DNA from: Candidatus Gastranaerophilales bacterium
GTDB lineage: Bacteria > Cyanobacteriota > Vampirovibrionia > Gastranaerophilales > Gastranaerophilaceae
Length of the DNA stretch: 64,000 nucleotides
NCBI GenBank assembly: GCA_944325825.1
Contig: CALVBP010000005.1
Span: 1 to 64,000, forward strand
Reading direction: 5' to 3'
Positions within the stretch are counted from its first letter, which is position 1; the number at the start of each line of letters is the position of its first letter. The position numbers and the translations under genes are program-made. The notes beneath the pieces were generated by a model. That model was not told the origin of the DNA. It ran no database searches and saw nothing but the letters and a program-made list of their open reading frames with translations. Below, one piece after another: positions 53,641-62,951 of the stretch.

Positions 53641-56600
53641 ATGTACATCAAGCAGCTCGAAATCGACAATTTTAAGTCGTTTGCGAACAAAGTCGAAATA
53701 CCAATGCTCAAAGGTTTTACTACAATATCAGGACCTAACGGTTCAGGTAAAAGTAATATTATTGACAGTATCCTTTTTGCTCTCGGGCTTTCAACTTCCA
53801 GAACCCTTCGTGCCGAAAAACTTTTCCATTTAATATCAACCTATAACAAGAGAAATGAAGCTTATGTTAAAGTAATATTCGCAGAAGCCGGCGAGAATGG
53901 CGAAAATGCAGAGTTCTCCGTTGCAAGGAGAATTAGAAAGTCTTCTCAAGGGTTTAACAGTATTTATTATCTTGATGATAAAATAGTTACCCTTTCTGAT
54001 ATACATTCAAAGCTTGAAAAATACAATATTACACCTAACAGCTATAACGTCATGATGCAAGGCGATGTTATGTCGATAACCAACTGTACACCGAATGAGC
54101 GCCGTAAAATTATTGATGAAATAGCAGGTGTTGCAGATTTTGACAGAAGGATAGAACAGGCGACAAATGAGCTGGAAACCGTAGAAAAACGTGTTGTAAA
54201 TTCTACCTTGATTTTAAATGAAGTTAATACCAGACTGGAGCAGCTTAAAGAAGAAAGAGAAGTTGCTCTTAAGTATCAGAAACTTAAAGACGAAAAAATC
54301 GGTCTGGAAAGCCAGATTAATACGGTTAAATTTTTCGACATCAGACGCAATCTTGAAAAAGCTCATGAAAATATTTTAGAATTCACTAAAAAGAAAAAAG
54401 AAGAAGAGGTTAAATCAAAAGATTTAGACGAAAGATTAAAGCTTATTCGTGAAAAATACGAAGAAATCTCTAACACAATAAAAGAAAAAGGTGAAACCCA
54501 CCAGATTGAGCTTAAGCAGCAAGCTGAAGAAATTAAAGGCGCAATCGCACGAAAAAATTCTTCTATAGTTTTTGCAGATAAACAAATTCAGGATAACTTA
54601 AAAACTATTGAAAATACCAAAAATGGTATTGAAACGCAGCAGGGGAAAATTAAAGAAGCGGAATTAAAGATTTCACTGACTCAAGAAAATATTAAAGGTA
54701 TTGAAGCTAATATTGAAGAACAGAAAAAAATCTTGCATAAGATTCTTGAGGACATGTCCGGTCTCAACGAAACCGCCGAAAAGCATATAGAAAAAAGAAA
54801 CAATTTAAGAAAATCTCTTGAAGATGAACAGGATAAAGAAACTAAACTTATTCAAAAGCAAGCTCCTCTGGAAGCGGAACTTTCGGCAAAGAGAAAACAG
54901 CTTGAAGAAGCAAGGGGAAAATTAGAGGAGTTAGAAGCTTTTAAGGCTAATTTTTCTGAAACAAAATCTTCAAAAGAGCTGCTTATTGAACAATTAACTA
55001 AAGAACTTGACGATTTTAAACTCATCCTTAAAAACACATTGAATGAGTATGATAAGACTAAAAATGAAATTACAGACATGGACTATGACCTTCAAGCGGC
55101 ACGCAAAAAAATATACCAGCTTGAAGCAGCTAAGCAGGCAAACGAGGAAGCTAACCTCGGACGTGCGGTTGATACCGTTGTAAATGCCAATATAAGAGGT
55201 GTCCATGCTCCGTTAATGAAACTCGGACAAGTTGACGAAGAATATTCCACTGCACTTGAGATTGCAGTGGGAGGCAGGATGGCACATATAGTTGTTGACG
55301 ATGAACACGTTGCATCAACTTGTATTGAACTTCTGAAATCATCAAATGCAGGCAGGGCAACATTTATCCCGCTTAATAAAATTGTTAAATGCCCAAAAAG
55401 TTTGACCCTGCCTAAAGAAAAAGGGGTTATTGATTTTGCTATAAATCTTATTGATTTTGATGATGACTATTTAAATGCTTTTTATTATGCAGTAGGAGAA
55501 ACACTTGTAGTTGAAGATCGCTCTGTTGCGAACAAACTTATCGGTAAATATAGAATGGTGACTCTTTCCGGCGACCTCTTTGAAAAATCCGGTTCAATTA
55601 CCGGCGGTGCCGTCAGAAAAACAGGACTTAAATTCTCTCAAAATTCCGATAGCGAAATTGATACCTTTAAATCAAGACTTAAAGAGATGGAATCTAAATA
55701 CGCTTCTCTTATTTCCAAACGCTCTTCATTAGAAGAAAAAATGGAAGATGTGAGGGGTAAGTACTCAAATTCAACAACCGAGTTAAGTAAAGCAAAACTT
55801 GAACTTTCAGGGCTTGTTTCAAACTTTGAAAATACCCAAAAAAATATTGATGAAAGACTGGAGTTTATAAAAACCACTGAACCTGAAATAGCAAATATTG
55901 AAAAAATTCTGGATAAAATGGAATCTGAGCATATTGAAATTTCGGAAAAAATGACAAATCTGCAAACAGAAATTGCTGAAGTTGAAAAGCTCATGAACGA
56001 TGCAGATTTAAAAGATCTTAAAGAAAAGACATCAGGCGTGGAAGCCGAAATTAAACGTTATGAAAAGAATATGGCAGATGCTAATAATGAAATTGAAGGC
56101 TTACATCAGAGAATTGATTTTATTAATACAACAATAAAAACTCACAACGATACCATAGAGCGCTCAATCCAGACAAACAAAGAACTCGAGCTAGATAAAG
56201 CAAAATTTGCAGAGGAAATCAAAGGGCTTGAGTCGCAGCTGGAAGTTTTAGACGAGCAAATAAAGGAAATAACAGAAAAACTCGGTGAACTTCTTAACCA
56301 GAGAGACAGTATCAACAAAGATTTAGTAGACTTAGAAACGCAAAAGAACCTTAAGCTTTCAGATATTGAAAAAATCGGAGAACAAATAGAATCTTTCAAA
56401 GCACGCCGTCGTGAGCTGGAACCGCAGCTTGAAGAAACAAAAAATATTCTGGAAGAAGCCGGAGTAAATATTAATGATTTAACTCCCGTTGAAATGTCGA
56501 TTGAAGAAATTACTTCAAAAATTCAGCGTCTCCAAAAAAGAATGGATGAGCTTGGCGCAGTTAATATGAGAGCTCTTGAAGACTACGAAAGAGTTTCCGC

Positions 56601-57144
56601 TCGTCAGCAGGAACTCCATAGTCAGATTGAAACACTTAGCAGCGAAAGAGCTCAAATATTAGACAGAATGAAAGGGTATGAAGACCTTAAAAAAGAAACT
56701 TTTTTAAAGACATACAATGCAATAAACGAGAACTTTAAAGATATTTTCCACAAGCTCTCTGACGGGGAAGGAACTCTACTGCTTGAGAATGAAGAAAATC
56801 CGTTCGCTGCAGGTCTTGATATAGAAGCACAGCCCAGAGACAAGAAAAAACAGCGGCTTGCTGGTATGTCAGGCGGGGAAAAAGCGTTGACGGCCTTGTC
56901 TTTTGTGTTTGCTATTCAAAAATACATGCCGGCACCGTTCTATGCATTTGATGAAGTCGATGCCAGCTTAGACGGAATTAATGTTGAAAAACTTGCGCAT
57001 ATAGTACAGACCCAAGCTTCAACAACCCAATTTATTGTAGTCAGCCACCGCAAACCGATGATTGAATCAGCTAACCGAACGATTGGTGTAACTCAAAAAG
57101 AAAAAGGTATCTCTAAAGTTACCGGTGTTAAATTGAGAGATTAG
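53641..57144 (+). CDS. smc: Chromosome partition protein SMC
   Basis: SMC is the ATPase of the SMC-ScpA-ScpB condensin, which compacts and segregates the chromosome. The 1167-residue protein has Walker A GPNGSGKS at 31-38, long coiled coils (about 170-500 and 680-1000), a hinge near 505-660 with GAVRKTG just after it, the ABC signature LAGMSGGEK at 1073-1081 and Walker B FYAFDEVDASLDG near 1100. The domain order is complete. Two ORF6N genes separate it from scpA. Confidence 0.98.
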   Translation: MYIKQLEIDNFKSFANKVEIPMLKGFTTISGPNGSGKSNIIDSILFALGLSTSRTLRAEKLFHLISTYNKRNEAYVKVIFAEAGENGENAEFSVARRIRKSSQGFNSIYYLDDKIVTLSDIHSKLEKYNITPNSYNVMMQGDVMSITNCTPNERRKIIDEIAGVADFDRRIEQATNELETVEKRVVNSTLILNEVNTRLEQLKEEREVALKYQKLKDEKIGLESQINTVKFFDIRRNLEKAHENILEFTKKKKEEEVKSKDLDERLKLIREKYEEISNTIKEKGETHQIELKQQAEEIKGAIARKNSSIVFADKQIQDNLKTIENTKNGIETQQGKIKEAELKISLTQENIKGIEANIEEQKKILHKILEDMSGLNETAEKHIEKRNNLRKSLEDEQDKETKLIQKQAPLEAELSAKRKQLEEARGKLEELEAFKANFSETKSSKELLIEQLTKELDDFKLILKNTLNEYDKTKNEITDMDYDLQAARKKIYQLEAAKQANEEANLGRAVDTVVNANIRGVHAPLMKLGQVDEEYSTALEIAVGGRMAHIVVDDEHVASTCIELLKSSNAGRATFIPLNKIVKCPKSLTLPKEKGVIDFAINLIDFDDDYLNAFYYAVGETLVVEDRSVANKLIGKYRMVTLSGDLFEKSGSITGGAVRKTGLKFSQNSDSEIDTFKSRLKEMESKYASLISKRSSLEEKMEDVRGKYSNSTTELSKAKLELSGLVSNFENTQKNIDERLEFIKTTEPEIANIEKILDKMESEHIEISEKMTNLQTEIAEVEKLMNDADLKDLKEKTSGVEAEIKRYEKNMADANNEIEGLHQRIDFINTTIKTHNDTIERSIQTNKELELDKAKFAEEIKGLESQLEVLDEQIKEITEKLGELLNQRDSINKDLVDLETQKNLKLSDIEKIGEQIESFKARRRELEPQLEETKNILEEAGVNINDLTPVEMSIEEITSKIQRLQKRMDELGAVNMRALEDYERVSARQQELHSQIETLSSERAQILDRMKGYEDLKKETFLKTYNAINENFKDIFHKLSDGEGTLLLENEENPFAAGLDIEAQPRDKKKQRLAGMSGGEKALTALSFVFAIQKYMPAPFYAFDEVDASLDGINVEKLAHIVQTQASTTQFIVVSHRKPMIESANRTIGVTQKEKGISKVTGVKLRD

Positions 57145-57224
57145 AAGCAAGGGTAAAGAGATAAAAAGGTGAATAGACAGTGGTGGAAGAAGAGTCCCAG
57201 GGAACAAAAGGATAAATATAAATA

Positions 57225-57740
57225 GTGAACAACGTCGTACAGGTTCAAAATTTAATATACGAAATTAGAGGCATTAAGGTTATGCTTGACAGCGATCTTG
57301 CAAAACTGTACGGGGTTGAAACCAGAGTATTAAATCAAGCTGTTAAACGTAATATAGAACGTTTTCCGACACATTATATGTTTCAGTTAACAAAAGATGA
57401 ATTCAAAAACTTGATGTCACAAAATGTGATATCAAGCTGGGGCGGTGCTAGAAAATTGCCTTATGTTTTTACAGAACAAGGAGTGGCTATGCTCTCAAGT
57501 ATTCTCAAATCTAAACAAGCTATTCAAGTTAATATCCAAATAATTGATACTTTCGTAAAAATGCGGCAATGGGCTATTGAAAACAAAGACCTTGCAAGAC
57601 GAGTAAGTGAGCTGGAACATTATTTTATAGAACATTCTAAAGACTATAAAGAAGATATGATGGAAATTCATCGGGCTATTGATTTGCTAATGGACAGGAC
57701 TAAACCAACTAAGATTGGATTTAATACAAAAAATGAATAA
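57225..57740 (+). CDS. ORF6N domain protein, first of tandem pair
   Basis: This 171-residue ORF6N (KilA-N-related, phage antirepressor-like) protein has the core IRGIKVMLDSDLAKLYGVET near 14-33, RFPTHYMFQLTKDEF near 45-60, a basic tip and PYVFTEQGVAMLSS near 81-94. A C-terminal coiled coil (about 120-155) probably dimerises it. ORF6N proteins occur in phages and as small families in bacterial chromosomes and bind DNA. The start GTG at 57225 gives the shortest clear form. The gene lies between smc and scpA. DNA blocks are nearly identical to the next gene. Confidence 0.82.
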   Translation: MNNVVQVQNLIYEIRGIKVMLDSDLAKLYGVETRVLNQAVKRNIERFPTHYMFQLTKDEFKNLMSQNVISSWGGARKLPYVFTEQGVAMLSSILKSKQAIQVNIQIIDTFVKMRQWAIENKDLARRVSELEHYFIEHSKDYKEDMMEIHRAIDLLMDRTKPTKIGFNTKNE

Positions 57741-58263
57741 TTTAATTCAGGTTCAAAATTTAATATACGAAATTAGAGGCATTAAGGTTATGCTTGACAG
57801 CGACCTTGCGAAGTTGTATGAAATTCCTACCTACAGGCTTAACGAAGCTGTGAAACGCAACATCAGCAGATTTCCATCAAACTTTATGTTTCAGCTTGGT
57901 AAAGATGAATACGAAAGTTTGATATCGCAATTTGCGATATCAAAAAAAGGTCGGGGCGGAAGAAGAACAATGCCATATGTCTTTACCGAACAGGGCGTTG
58001 CAATGCTCTCAAGCGTCCTGAATAGTGAAACCGCAATACAAATAAATATACAAATTATGAATACATTTGTTCAAATGCGGCACTGGGCACTTGAAAACAA
58101 AGACCTCGCAAGACGGGTAAGTGAGCTGGAACATTATTTTATAGAACATTCTAAAGACTACAAAGAAGATATGAAGAAAATTAATCAAGCTATTGATTTA
58201 CTAATGGACAGAACTAAACCGGCAAAATTAGGTTTCATAAAAACAGAGGATAAAAAGAAATAA
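57733..58263 (+). CDS. ORF6N domain protein, second of tandem pair
   Basis: This 176-residue paralogue overlaps the previous gene by 8 bases. About 60 bases at the start (57748-57810) are almost identical to 57239-57301, and the block encoding LARRVSELEHYFIEHSKDYK is also nearly identical. The DNA-contacting middle differs strongly (NRFPSNFMFQL, then SKKGRGGRRTMPYV), so duplication was followed by divergence or gene conversion of the ends. An ATG at 57733 is preferred over an upstream TTG. Confidence 0.82.
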   Translation: MNNLIQVQNLIYEIRGIKVMLDSDLAKLYEIPTYRLNEAVKRNISRFPSNFMFQLGKDEYESLISQFAISKKGRGGRRTMPYVFTEQGVAMLSSVLNSETAIQINIQIMNTFVQMRHWALENKDLARRVSELEHYFIEHSKDYKEDMKKINQAIDLLMDRTKPAKLGFIKTEDKKK

Positions 58264-58341
58264 AATTTAAAGTAAAATAATAATGGGGTATGATAATACT
58301 TCAACCAAACCTGTCTTACAGGACGGGAATGAAGGAAAGAT

Positions 58342-59298
58342 ATGGCAGTAAATAATATAGGACATTTGAATAAGGATTCTATCGGGCTGACACCTCACCA
58401 TAACCTTGTCACTTCGGGGTCTGTGCACGAAGATAAGGAAAAGGAATATGTCCGTGAGGCGGAGGTTGATGGTATAGAAATCCTTGTTAATATGGCAAAA
58501 CAAGGAAAAATTGACCCTTGGAATGTTGACATTGTTGAAGTTACAGATAAGTACCTGACTCATCTTTTTCAATCAAAAGCCCGCAACCTGAAGCTTACCG
58601 GAAGAACTCTTCTTTTTGCGGCCATCCTTTTAAAATTAAAATCAAACGTACTTGAAGGAATTGACGTTCTTGATTTTGAACCGCAGCATGAAATGGATGA
58701 GTTTAATTATGATGACGACTCGCAGCTTGATTACGGCGAAGATTATATCCCGACAAACAACGTAATCTCTATTGATGAAGTATTGCAAAGAAGAACCAGT
58801 GTAAGGTTAAATCATAATCGTGTTGTAACACTGAGGGACTTGATTCGTCAGTTAGAATTTTACGAAATGCTGGATAAAAAACAATCTCTTAAAAATGCCC
58901 ATGAAAGAGCTAAGAGAAGAGTCCAGAACTACGCAAGATTATCTCCGGAAGATATTGTAAATCTTGCGCATGATGAATATATAGAAAACGGGGTTCAAAG
59001 ACTCCGGGCAAACCTTGAAGAAATACTCAATCGTCAGGACAGGATTGAACTTAATGAACTTACTCTTCTTGGAATGGACAGAATTAGTGCTTATGTATCA
59101 TTGTTATTTCTTACCGTAGATAGTGATTATGATTTGGTACAAGAGGAATTTTACTCGGATTTATATGTAGTAAAATGCCCGCATAAAGAATCTCGCCCGG
59201 AAGAAGAACTTTCGGAGGAAGATAATATCTTTGATGCGGTGAATAATGTACAAAGCGTATTAGGAGATAAGGATGCAGGAATTAAAATCCAGAATTGA
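58342..59298 (+). CDS. scpA: Segregation and condensation protein A
   Basis: ScpA is the kleisin that bridges SMC heads. The N-terminal EILVNMAKQGKIDPWNVDIVEV near 48-70 is the kleisin signature. The C-terminal winged helix ends with SLLFLTVDSDYDLVQEEFYSDLYV near 255-280. The 318-residue protein is longer than the usual 250 because of a basic/acidic N-terminal extension and an acidic tail. AAGGAAAG precedes the ATG. scpB overlaps its end by 26 bases. Confidence 0.95.
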   Translation: MAVNNIGHLNKDSIGLTPHHNLVTSGSVHEDKEKEYVREAEVDGIEILVNMAKQGKIDPWNVDIVEVTDKYLTHLFQSKARNLKLTGRTLLFAAILLKLKSNVLEGIDVLDFEPQHEMDEFNYDDDSQLDYGEDYIPTNNVISIDEVLQRRTSVRLNHNRVVTLRDLIRQLEFYEMLDKKQSLKNAHERAKRRVQNYARLSPEDIVNLAHDEYIENGVQRLRANLEEILNRQDRIELNELTLLGMDRISAYVSLLFLTVDSDYDLVQEEFYSDLYVVKCPHKESRPEEELSEEDNIFDAVNNVQSVLGDKDAGIKIQN

Positions 59299-59782
59299 GG
59301 CTGTTTTGTTTGTAACCGCAAAGGTGCTTCAAATAAATGATATTGCTCAAATTCTTGAAGAAGAGCCGGAAAAAGTCGAAGAAGCTCTTCTGGAATTAAT
59401 TATGGATTATTCTTCCCGTGAAGGAGCCTTGGAAATTGATGATGAAGACGGATATATTCTTCAAGTTAAAGCAGAACACCTTGATATTGTTGAGAAACTG
59501 TGCCCTGTAGAACTCAAACCGCCGGTATTAAAAACTTTGACGGTGATTGCCCTGAAAGAGCCTATAAGACAATCGCTTTTAAAAGAATTAAGAGGGTCAA
59601 ATGCTTATGAACATGTGCAGGAACTTCTGGAAAAAGGGCTGATTTCGAGACATAAAGATAAAAACGGACGTTCATTTAACATAAAAACGACCCCGAAATT
59701 TGCAGAATATTTTAAACTTAAAGGAGATATAAGAACCCTTGTCAAAACTCTAAATATTGATAAAGGTGTTAAAGATGATTAG
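59273..59782 (+). CDS. scpB: Segregation and condensation protein B
   Basis: ScpB dimerises and binds ScpA in the condensin. The 169-residue protein has two winged helices with KSRIEAVLFVTAKVLQINDIA at the start and LKTLTVIALKEPIRQSLLKELRG near 82-104, then LLEKGLISRHKDKNGRSF near 113-130. It overlaps scpA by 26 bases and the metalloprotease gene by 8, so the three are probably one transcript. Confidence 0.93.
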   Translation: MQELKSRIEAVLFVTAKVLQINDIAQILEEEPEKVEEALLELIMDYSSREGALEIDDEDGYILQVKAEHLDIVEKLCPVELKPPVLKTLTVIALKEPIRQSLLKELRGSNAYEHVQELLEKGLISRHKDKNGRSFNIKTTPKFAEYFKLKGDIRTLVKTLNIDKGVKDD

Positions 59783-61238
59783 AAAAAACCTTTTTCTGCT
59801 TTGTCTTTTGGGATTACTGTGCAGTATTTTATATGTTAATAATCACAAGGATATTATATCTTCCAAACTTGGTGATTATTATTTTAAACAAAACGATATG
59901 GCAAAGGCACAACAGTATTTTGAAAAAGCTTTTGCTCTCGGTATAAATGACACGAAACAGCGAGACTTATACGTAAGTTCAATAATTAATTCACCTCTTG
60001 ATACTAAATCTCAAGAAAAACTGGTGAAATTTATTCAACTTCCCGTGGATGACGGAGCAAAGCTTAAAGCGGAATACTTTTTATATGATTTCAAACGGGA
60101 AATTCACAAAAAATATTCCGATAATTATATCAGTCAAGCTCCGTTTAATCAAAAAATAATCAGATGGAGTAATCTTCCTATAACGTATAACTTTATAAAA
60201 AACGGGGAAGTTCCCGATTATTTTATAAGAGAAGTGGAAAATGCTTTTACGGAATGGGAAAAAGCCACTGACCATATGTTACTATTTTCACAAGATGAAA
60301 AAAATCCCAATATACTTATTTCTTTTAATGAAAATAATCCTGCAGGCGGAAGCGGGAAAAAATATGTTGTAGCATATACGATTCCTTCTCTTGAAGGGAA
60401 TAAGCTTCAGCAAATGGAAATAAAATTTTATCTTAAAGAACCTAATGATGAATATTATTCACCAAATCAAGTTTATAATACAGCGTTGCATGAAATCGCA
60501 CATGCAATAGGTTTTATGGGGCATAGTTACGACCGAGATAATATAATGTATCTGACCAAAGATTCAATTTCTGTTTTAAATGATGCGAGAGAGACATTAA
60601 CTCCGGCCGATATTAATACTATTGAACTTCTGTATAAAATCAAACCCGATATAACTAATTCCGGGGCGGCTGATGGGGAATATATCCCTTATTTAGTTCT
60701 TGGCGGAAAGGAAGATGTTAATGAAGCAAAAACCAAAGAAGCTAAAAATTATATAAGAAAAGCGCCGTCTCTCCCAATCGGATATATAGATTTGGCGGAA
60801 AGTTTTGCAGCTAAAAAAGAATTCGCAAAAGCTATTAGAGCTCTTGAACACGCTGAAAGGCTGGCTGATACAAATGATGTAAAGTACATTGTATATTATA
60901 ATCTCGCTGTTATATATTATTATATAGATAATCCGGAGATGTCTGAAACCTATGTTAACAAAGCATCCGAATACCAGAATACAGAAGAGTTGAGCTTTCT
61001 GCTGGCAGAAATTTATGCAAAAGACAAAGATTACGATAAGGCAATTGCGGAGTACAAAAAATTAATTCTGCGGAACCCAAATAACATTGATTACACAATA
61101 AATCTAACTAACATATATATAAACAACCGAAACTATTTAAAAGCCCGTGAAGTACTCAGAAATTATATAAAAAATAATCCTCAAGATAAAAATAATCCGA
61201 GATTTCAAGCATATGGTATTATTAAAGCATTTCTATGA
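59775..61238 (+). CDS. Matrixin-like metalloprotease with TPR repeats
   Basis: This 487-residue protein begins with one hydrophobic segment (about 4-21), a signal anchor or signal peptide. A short TPR-like pair near 30-60 is followed by a metzincin domain with the zinc motif HEIAHAIGFMGH at 239-250 and the Met-turn IMYL near 256-259. C-terminal TPR hairpins (about 320-480) follow. The HExxHxxGxxGH motif is intact, so proteolysis outside the cytoplasm is plausible. The ATG at 59775 is used rather than an upstream TTG. It is coupled to scpB, an unusual neighbour. Confidence 0.82.
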   Translation: MIRKNLFLLCLLGLLCSILYVNNHKDIISSKLGDYYFKQNDMAKAQQYFEKAFALGINDTKQRDLYVSSIINSPLDTKSQEKLVKFIQLPVDDGAKLKAEYFLYDFKREIHKKYSDNYISQAPFNQKIIRWSNLPITYNFIKNGEVPDYFIREVENAFTEWEKATDHMLLFSQDEKNPNILISFNENNPAGGSGKKYVVAYTIPSLEGNKLQQMEIKFYLKEPNDEYYSPNQVYNTALHEIAHAIGFMGHSYDRDNIMYLTKDSISVLNDARETLTPADINTIELLYKIKPDITNSGAADGEYIPYLVLGGKEDVNEAKTKEAKNYIRKAPSLPIGYIDLAESFAAKKEFAKAIRALEHAERLADTNDVKYIVYYNLAVIYYYIDNPEMSETYVNKASEYQNTEELSFLLAEIYAKDKDYDKAIAEYKKLILRNPNNIDYTINLTNIYINNRNYLKAREVLRNYIKNNPQDKNNPRFQAYGIIKAFL

Positions 61239-62525
61239 AATTATTTTTGTTGTAGACACATTTTTCAAGTCATCCGGGTTTATTAGTGCTTTCTGAATAT
61301 AAATAAATCCTTTTACCATTTTCAAGTTTTTAATATTCGTAATTTTGGAATCCGAAAAAAATGCACTCCCCTCAATTGTTTCCAGCTTACCTAAATCTCG
61401 CACTTGAGAATCTGCAAAATTTACGTCTCCTAAAATTTTATTAAGACTACCCAGATTTGTAACTCCGGTTTTCCTAAAATATGCGTGTCCTCTAATTTCG
61501 GATATTTTTTTGAACAAATCATTTTCATTGATTCCCAAATCTTCAAATAAAAAATAATTTAAAGTATGATAATTCGCTATGCTTATACTTCCATTGGGAA
61601 GCAGGATTGGTTTAAACCCAAAATAGTCAAGAATTTTAAAGGTATCTTTATTTTTTATAGCTTCTCCTAAATCAGATTTTATCTGTCTAATTTTTTCCCT
61701 TAAAGCTTCTGCCGATTCAAGTTGGCAATTTGCTTCAAAACCGATTTTATAATTATTTTCTTGAATATGATTCTTCACTATATCAAAGTATTCAAGAGGA
61801 ATTTTCCCGTCATTTTTTACTCCGGATATATCTTCAAGACGCTCTCCTCTAAATCTTATTCCTATTTTGGGATTATTATTTTCAAAATAAATATGAACAT
61901 CACCCTCTTTTAAATAATCTTCCGCTTTAATGTTTTTAGTACACCAGGTTCGATATGAACAGGATTTCAACTTCTCAAGATTCTTTTCATAATTCTTTTC
62001 ATCATTCTTTTGGGAAGGAATAATAAGCCAGTATCCGGATTTTTTTTCTCCCAGAAAACTCTCTGCGAGATTTTTTCTGTATATTTTATCTAAATCAAAC
62101 TTGTAATTTTTATCTTTTTCTAAATCAGCCTCCAAGTTATCGACAGTTTTAACAAAAATATCTTGGTTCAGCTCCGGCGGAATGTTTTCATTATCAGGCT
62201 TTAAGTTCTTAAGAATAGAATTGTATGCCAGAAGGACAAGAGAGGGGGAAAACAGGTTATTATTTTCGGATAAAAATTTTGTCCAAATTGCAAGAATTTT
62301 TTCCCGTTCCTTGGTTATAATACTATTTCTTCCTTCTATCTTGGAAGAAGCAAGCTTATAAAAATTCTTTTCTGCCCACATATAGAAATCACTGATTGAA
62401 TTGAATTTTTCAATAGGAGCTTTAAATTTTCGCATACAAGCATAATCAACTCCGGTAAAAGCGGAGGATTTCATTGCGGTAAATGATGGATTATATTGAT
62501 TATTATTAAATTTTTGTATAAACAT
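61233..62525 (-). CDS. Tagged protein with C-terminal 20-residue solenoid repeats
   Basis: This 430-residue protein of unknown function starts MFIQKFNNNQYNPSFTAM; the tag PSFTA is at 13-17, with a second F-T-G at 23-25. A helical domain (about 40-180) is followed by SCSYRTWCTKN and a beta-rich region (about 190-260). The last about 85 residues form four units of 20 residues with the pattern F-x-x-[ST]-x-[VI]-x-[ND]-[LI]-x-x-L-x-x-[IV]-x-G, like an LRR solenoid. No signal peptide. It converges with the metalloprotease gene with a 6-base overlap. Confidence 0.72.
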   Translation of the reverse strand: MFIQKFNNNQYNPSFTAMKSSAFTGVDYACMRKFKAPIEKFNSISDFYMWAEKNFYKLASSKIEGRNSIITKEREKILAIWTKFLSENNNLFSPSLVLLAYNSILKNLKPDNENIPPELNQDIFVKTVDNLEADLEKDKNYKFDLDKIYRKNLAESFLGEKKSGYWLIIPSQKNDEKNYEKNLEKLKSCSYRTWCTKNIKAEDYLKEGDVHIYFENNNPKIGIRFRGERLEDISGVKNDGKIPLEYFDIVKNHIQENNYKIGFEANCQLESAEALREKIRQIKSDLGEAIKNKDTFKILDYFGFKPILLPNGSISIANYHTLNYFLFEDLGINENDLFKKISEIRGHAYFRKTGVTNLGSLNKILGDVNFADSQVRDLGKLETIEGSAFFSDSKITNIKNLKMVKGFIYIQKALINPDDLKNVSTTKIIS

Positions 62526-62577
62526 AACAAAACTACTAAGTCATAAACAAGAATATTTTTGCTATTTTGAATATATC

Positions 62578-62606
62578 TTGACTGAAAAAAATGTTTATTA
62601 TAAACT
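62578..62606 (+). promoter_or_regulatory. Sigma-70-type promoter for rpmI-rplT
   Basis: TTGACT (62578-62583) and TAAACT (62601-62606) are 17 bases apart. Transcription would start near 62612 and give a leader of about 115 bases. Confidence 0.6.
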
Positions 62607-62611
62607 TCAAA

Positions 62612-62729
62612 CATGCCGAAGTATAGTGCTATGGTATGCCTTGCTCGGATATGTAGTAAAGCGGGTGTAACGTGATATTTGGTGTTTTACCGCCAAACAA
62701 ATCATTTACCCCACGAAAGGAGACACAAA
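62612..62729 (+). promoter_or_regulatory. Long 5' leader of rpmI-rplT, possible L20 autoregulation
   Basis: The leader is about 118 bases long. Imperfect stems are possible, including GCGG...CCGC around 62660-62690 and TTTGG...CCAAA at 62679-62698. In many bacteria L20 represses infC-rpmI-rplT by binding such leaders; here infC is absent from the operon. The pairing is tentative. Confidence 0.35.
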
Positions 62730-62939
62730 ATGCCAAAATTAAAAACTCACCGTGCAGCAGCTAAAAGATACAAAGTTACTGCTACAGGTAAAATCACAAG
62801 AAGACATGCAGGTATCGGCCACTTGCTTCAACACAAGTCAGAATCCAGAAAACGTAAGATTTTTGGAGATGTTGTTATCTCTGAAACTCACGAAAAACTG
62901 GTTTCTAAAGAGTTACCTTACAAAAAGTATTCAAGATAG
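62730..62939 (+). CDS. rpmI: 50S ribosomal protein L35
   Basis: L35 is a small basic protein of the large subunit. The 69 residues start MPKLKTHRAAAKRYK, with KITRRHAGIGHLLQHKS in the middle, as in all L35. GAAAGGAG lies 5 bases before the ATG at 62730; upstream in-frame codons belong to the leader. rplT follows after 12 bases. infC, normally the first gene of this operon, is missing. Confidence 0.98.
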   Translation: MPKLKTHRAAAKRYKVTATGKITRRHAGIGHLLQHKSESRKRKIFGDVVISETHEKLVSKELPYKKYSR

Positions 62940-62951
62940 GAGTGTTGAACA

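Noticed and set aside
57225-58263. ORF6N pair as part of a prophage
   Set aside because: No structural, integrase or lysis genes surround it; the flanks are smc and scpA.
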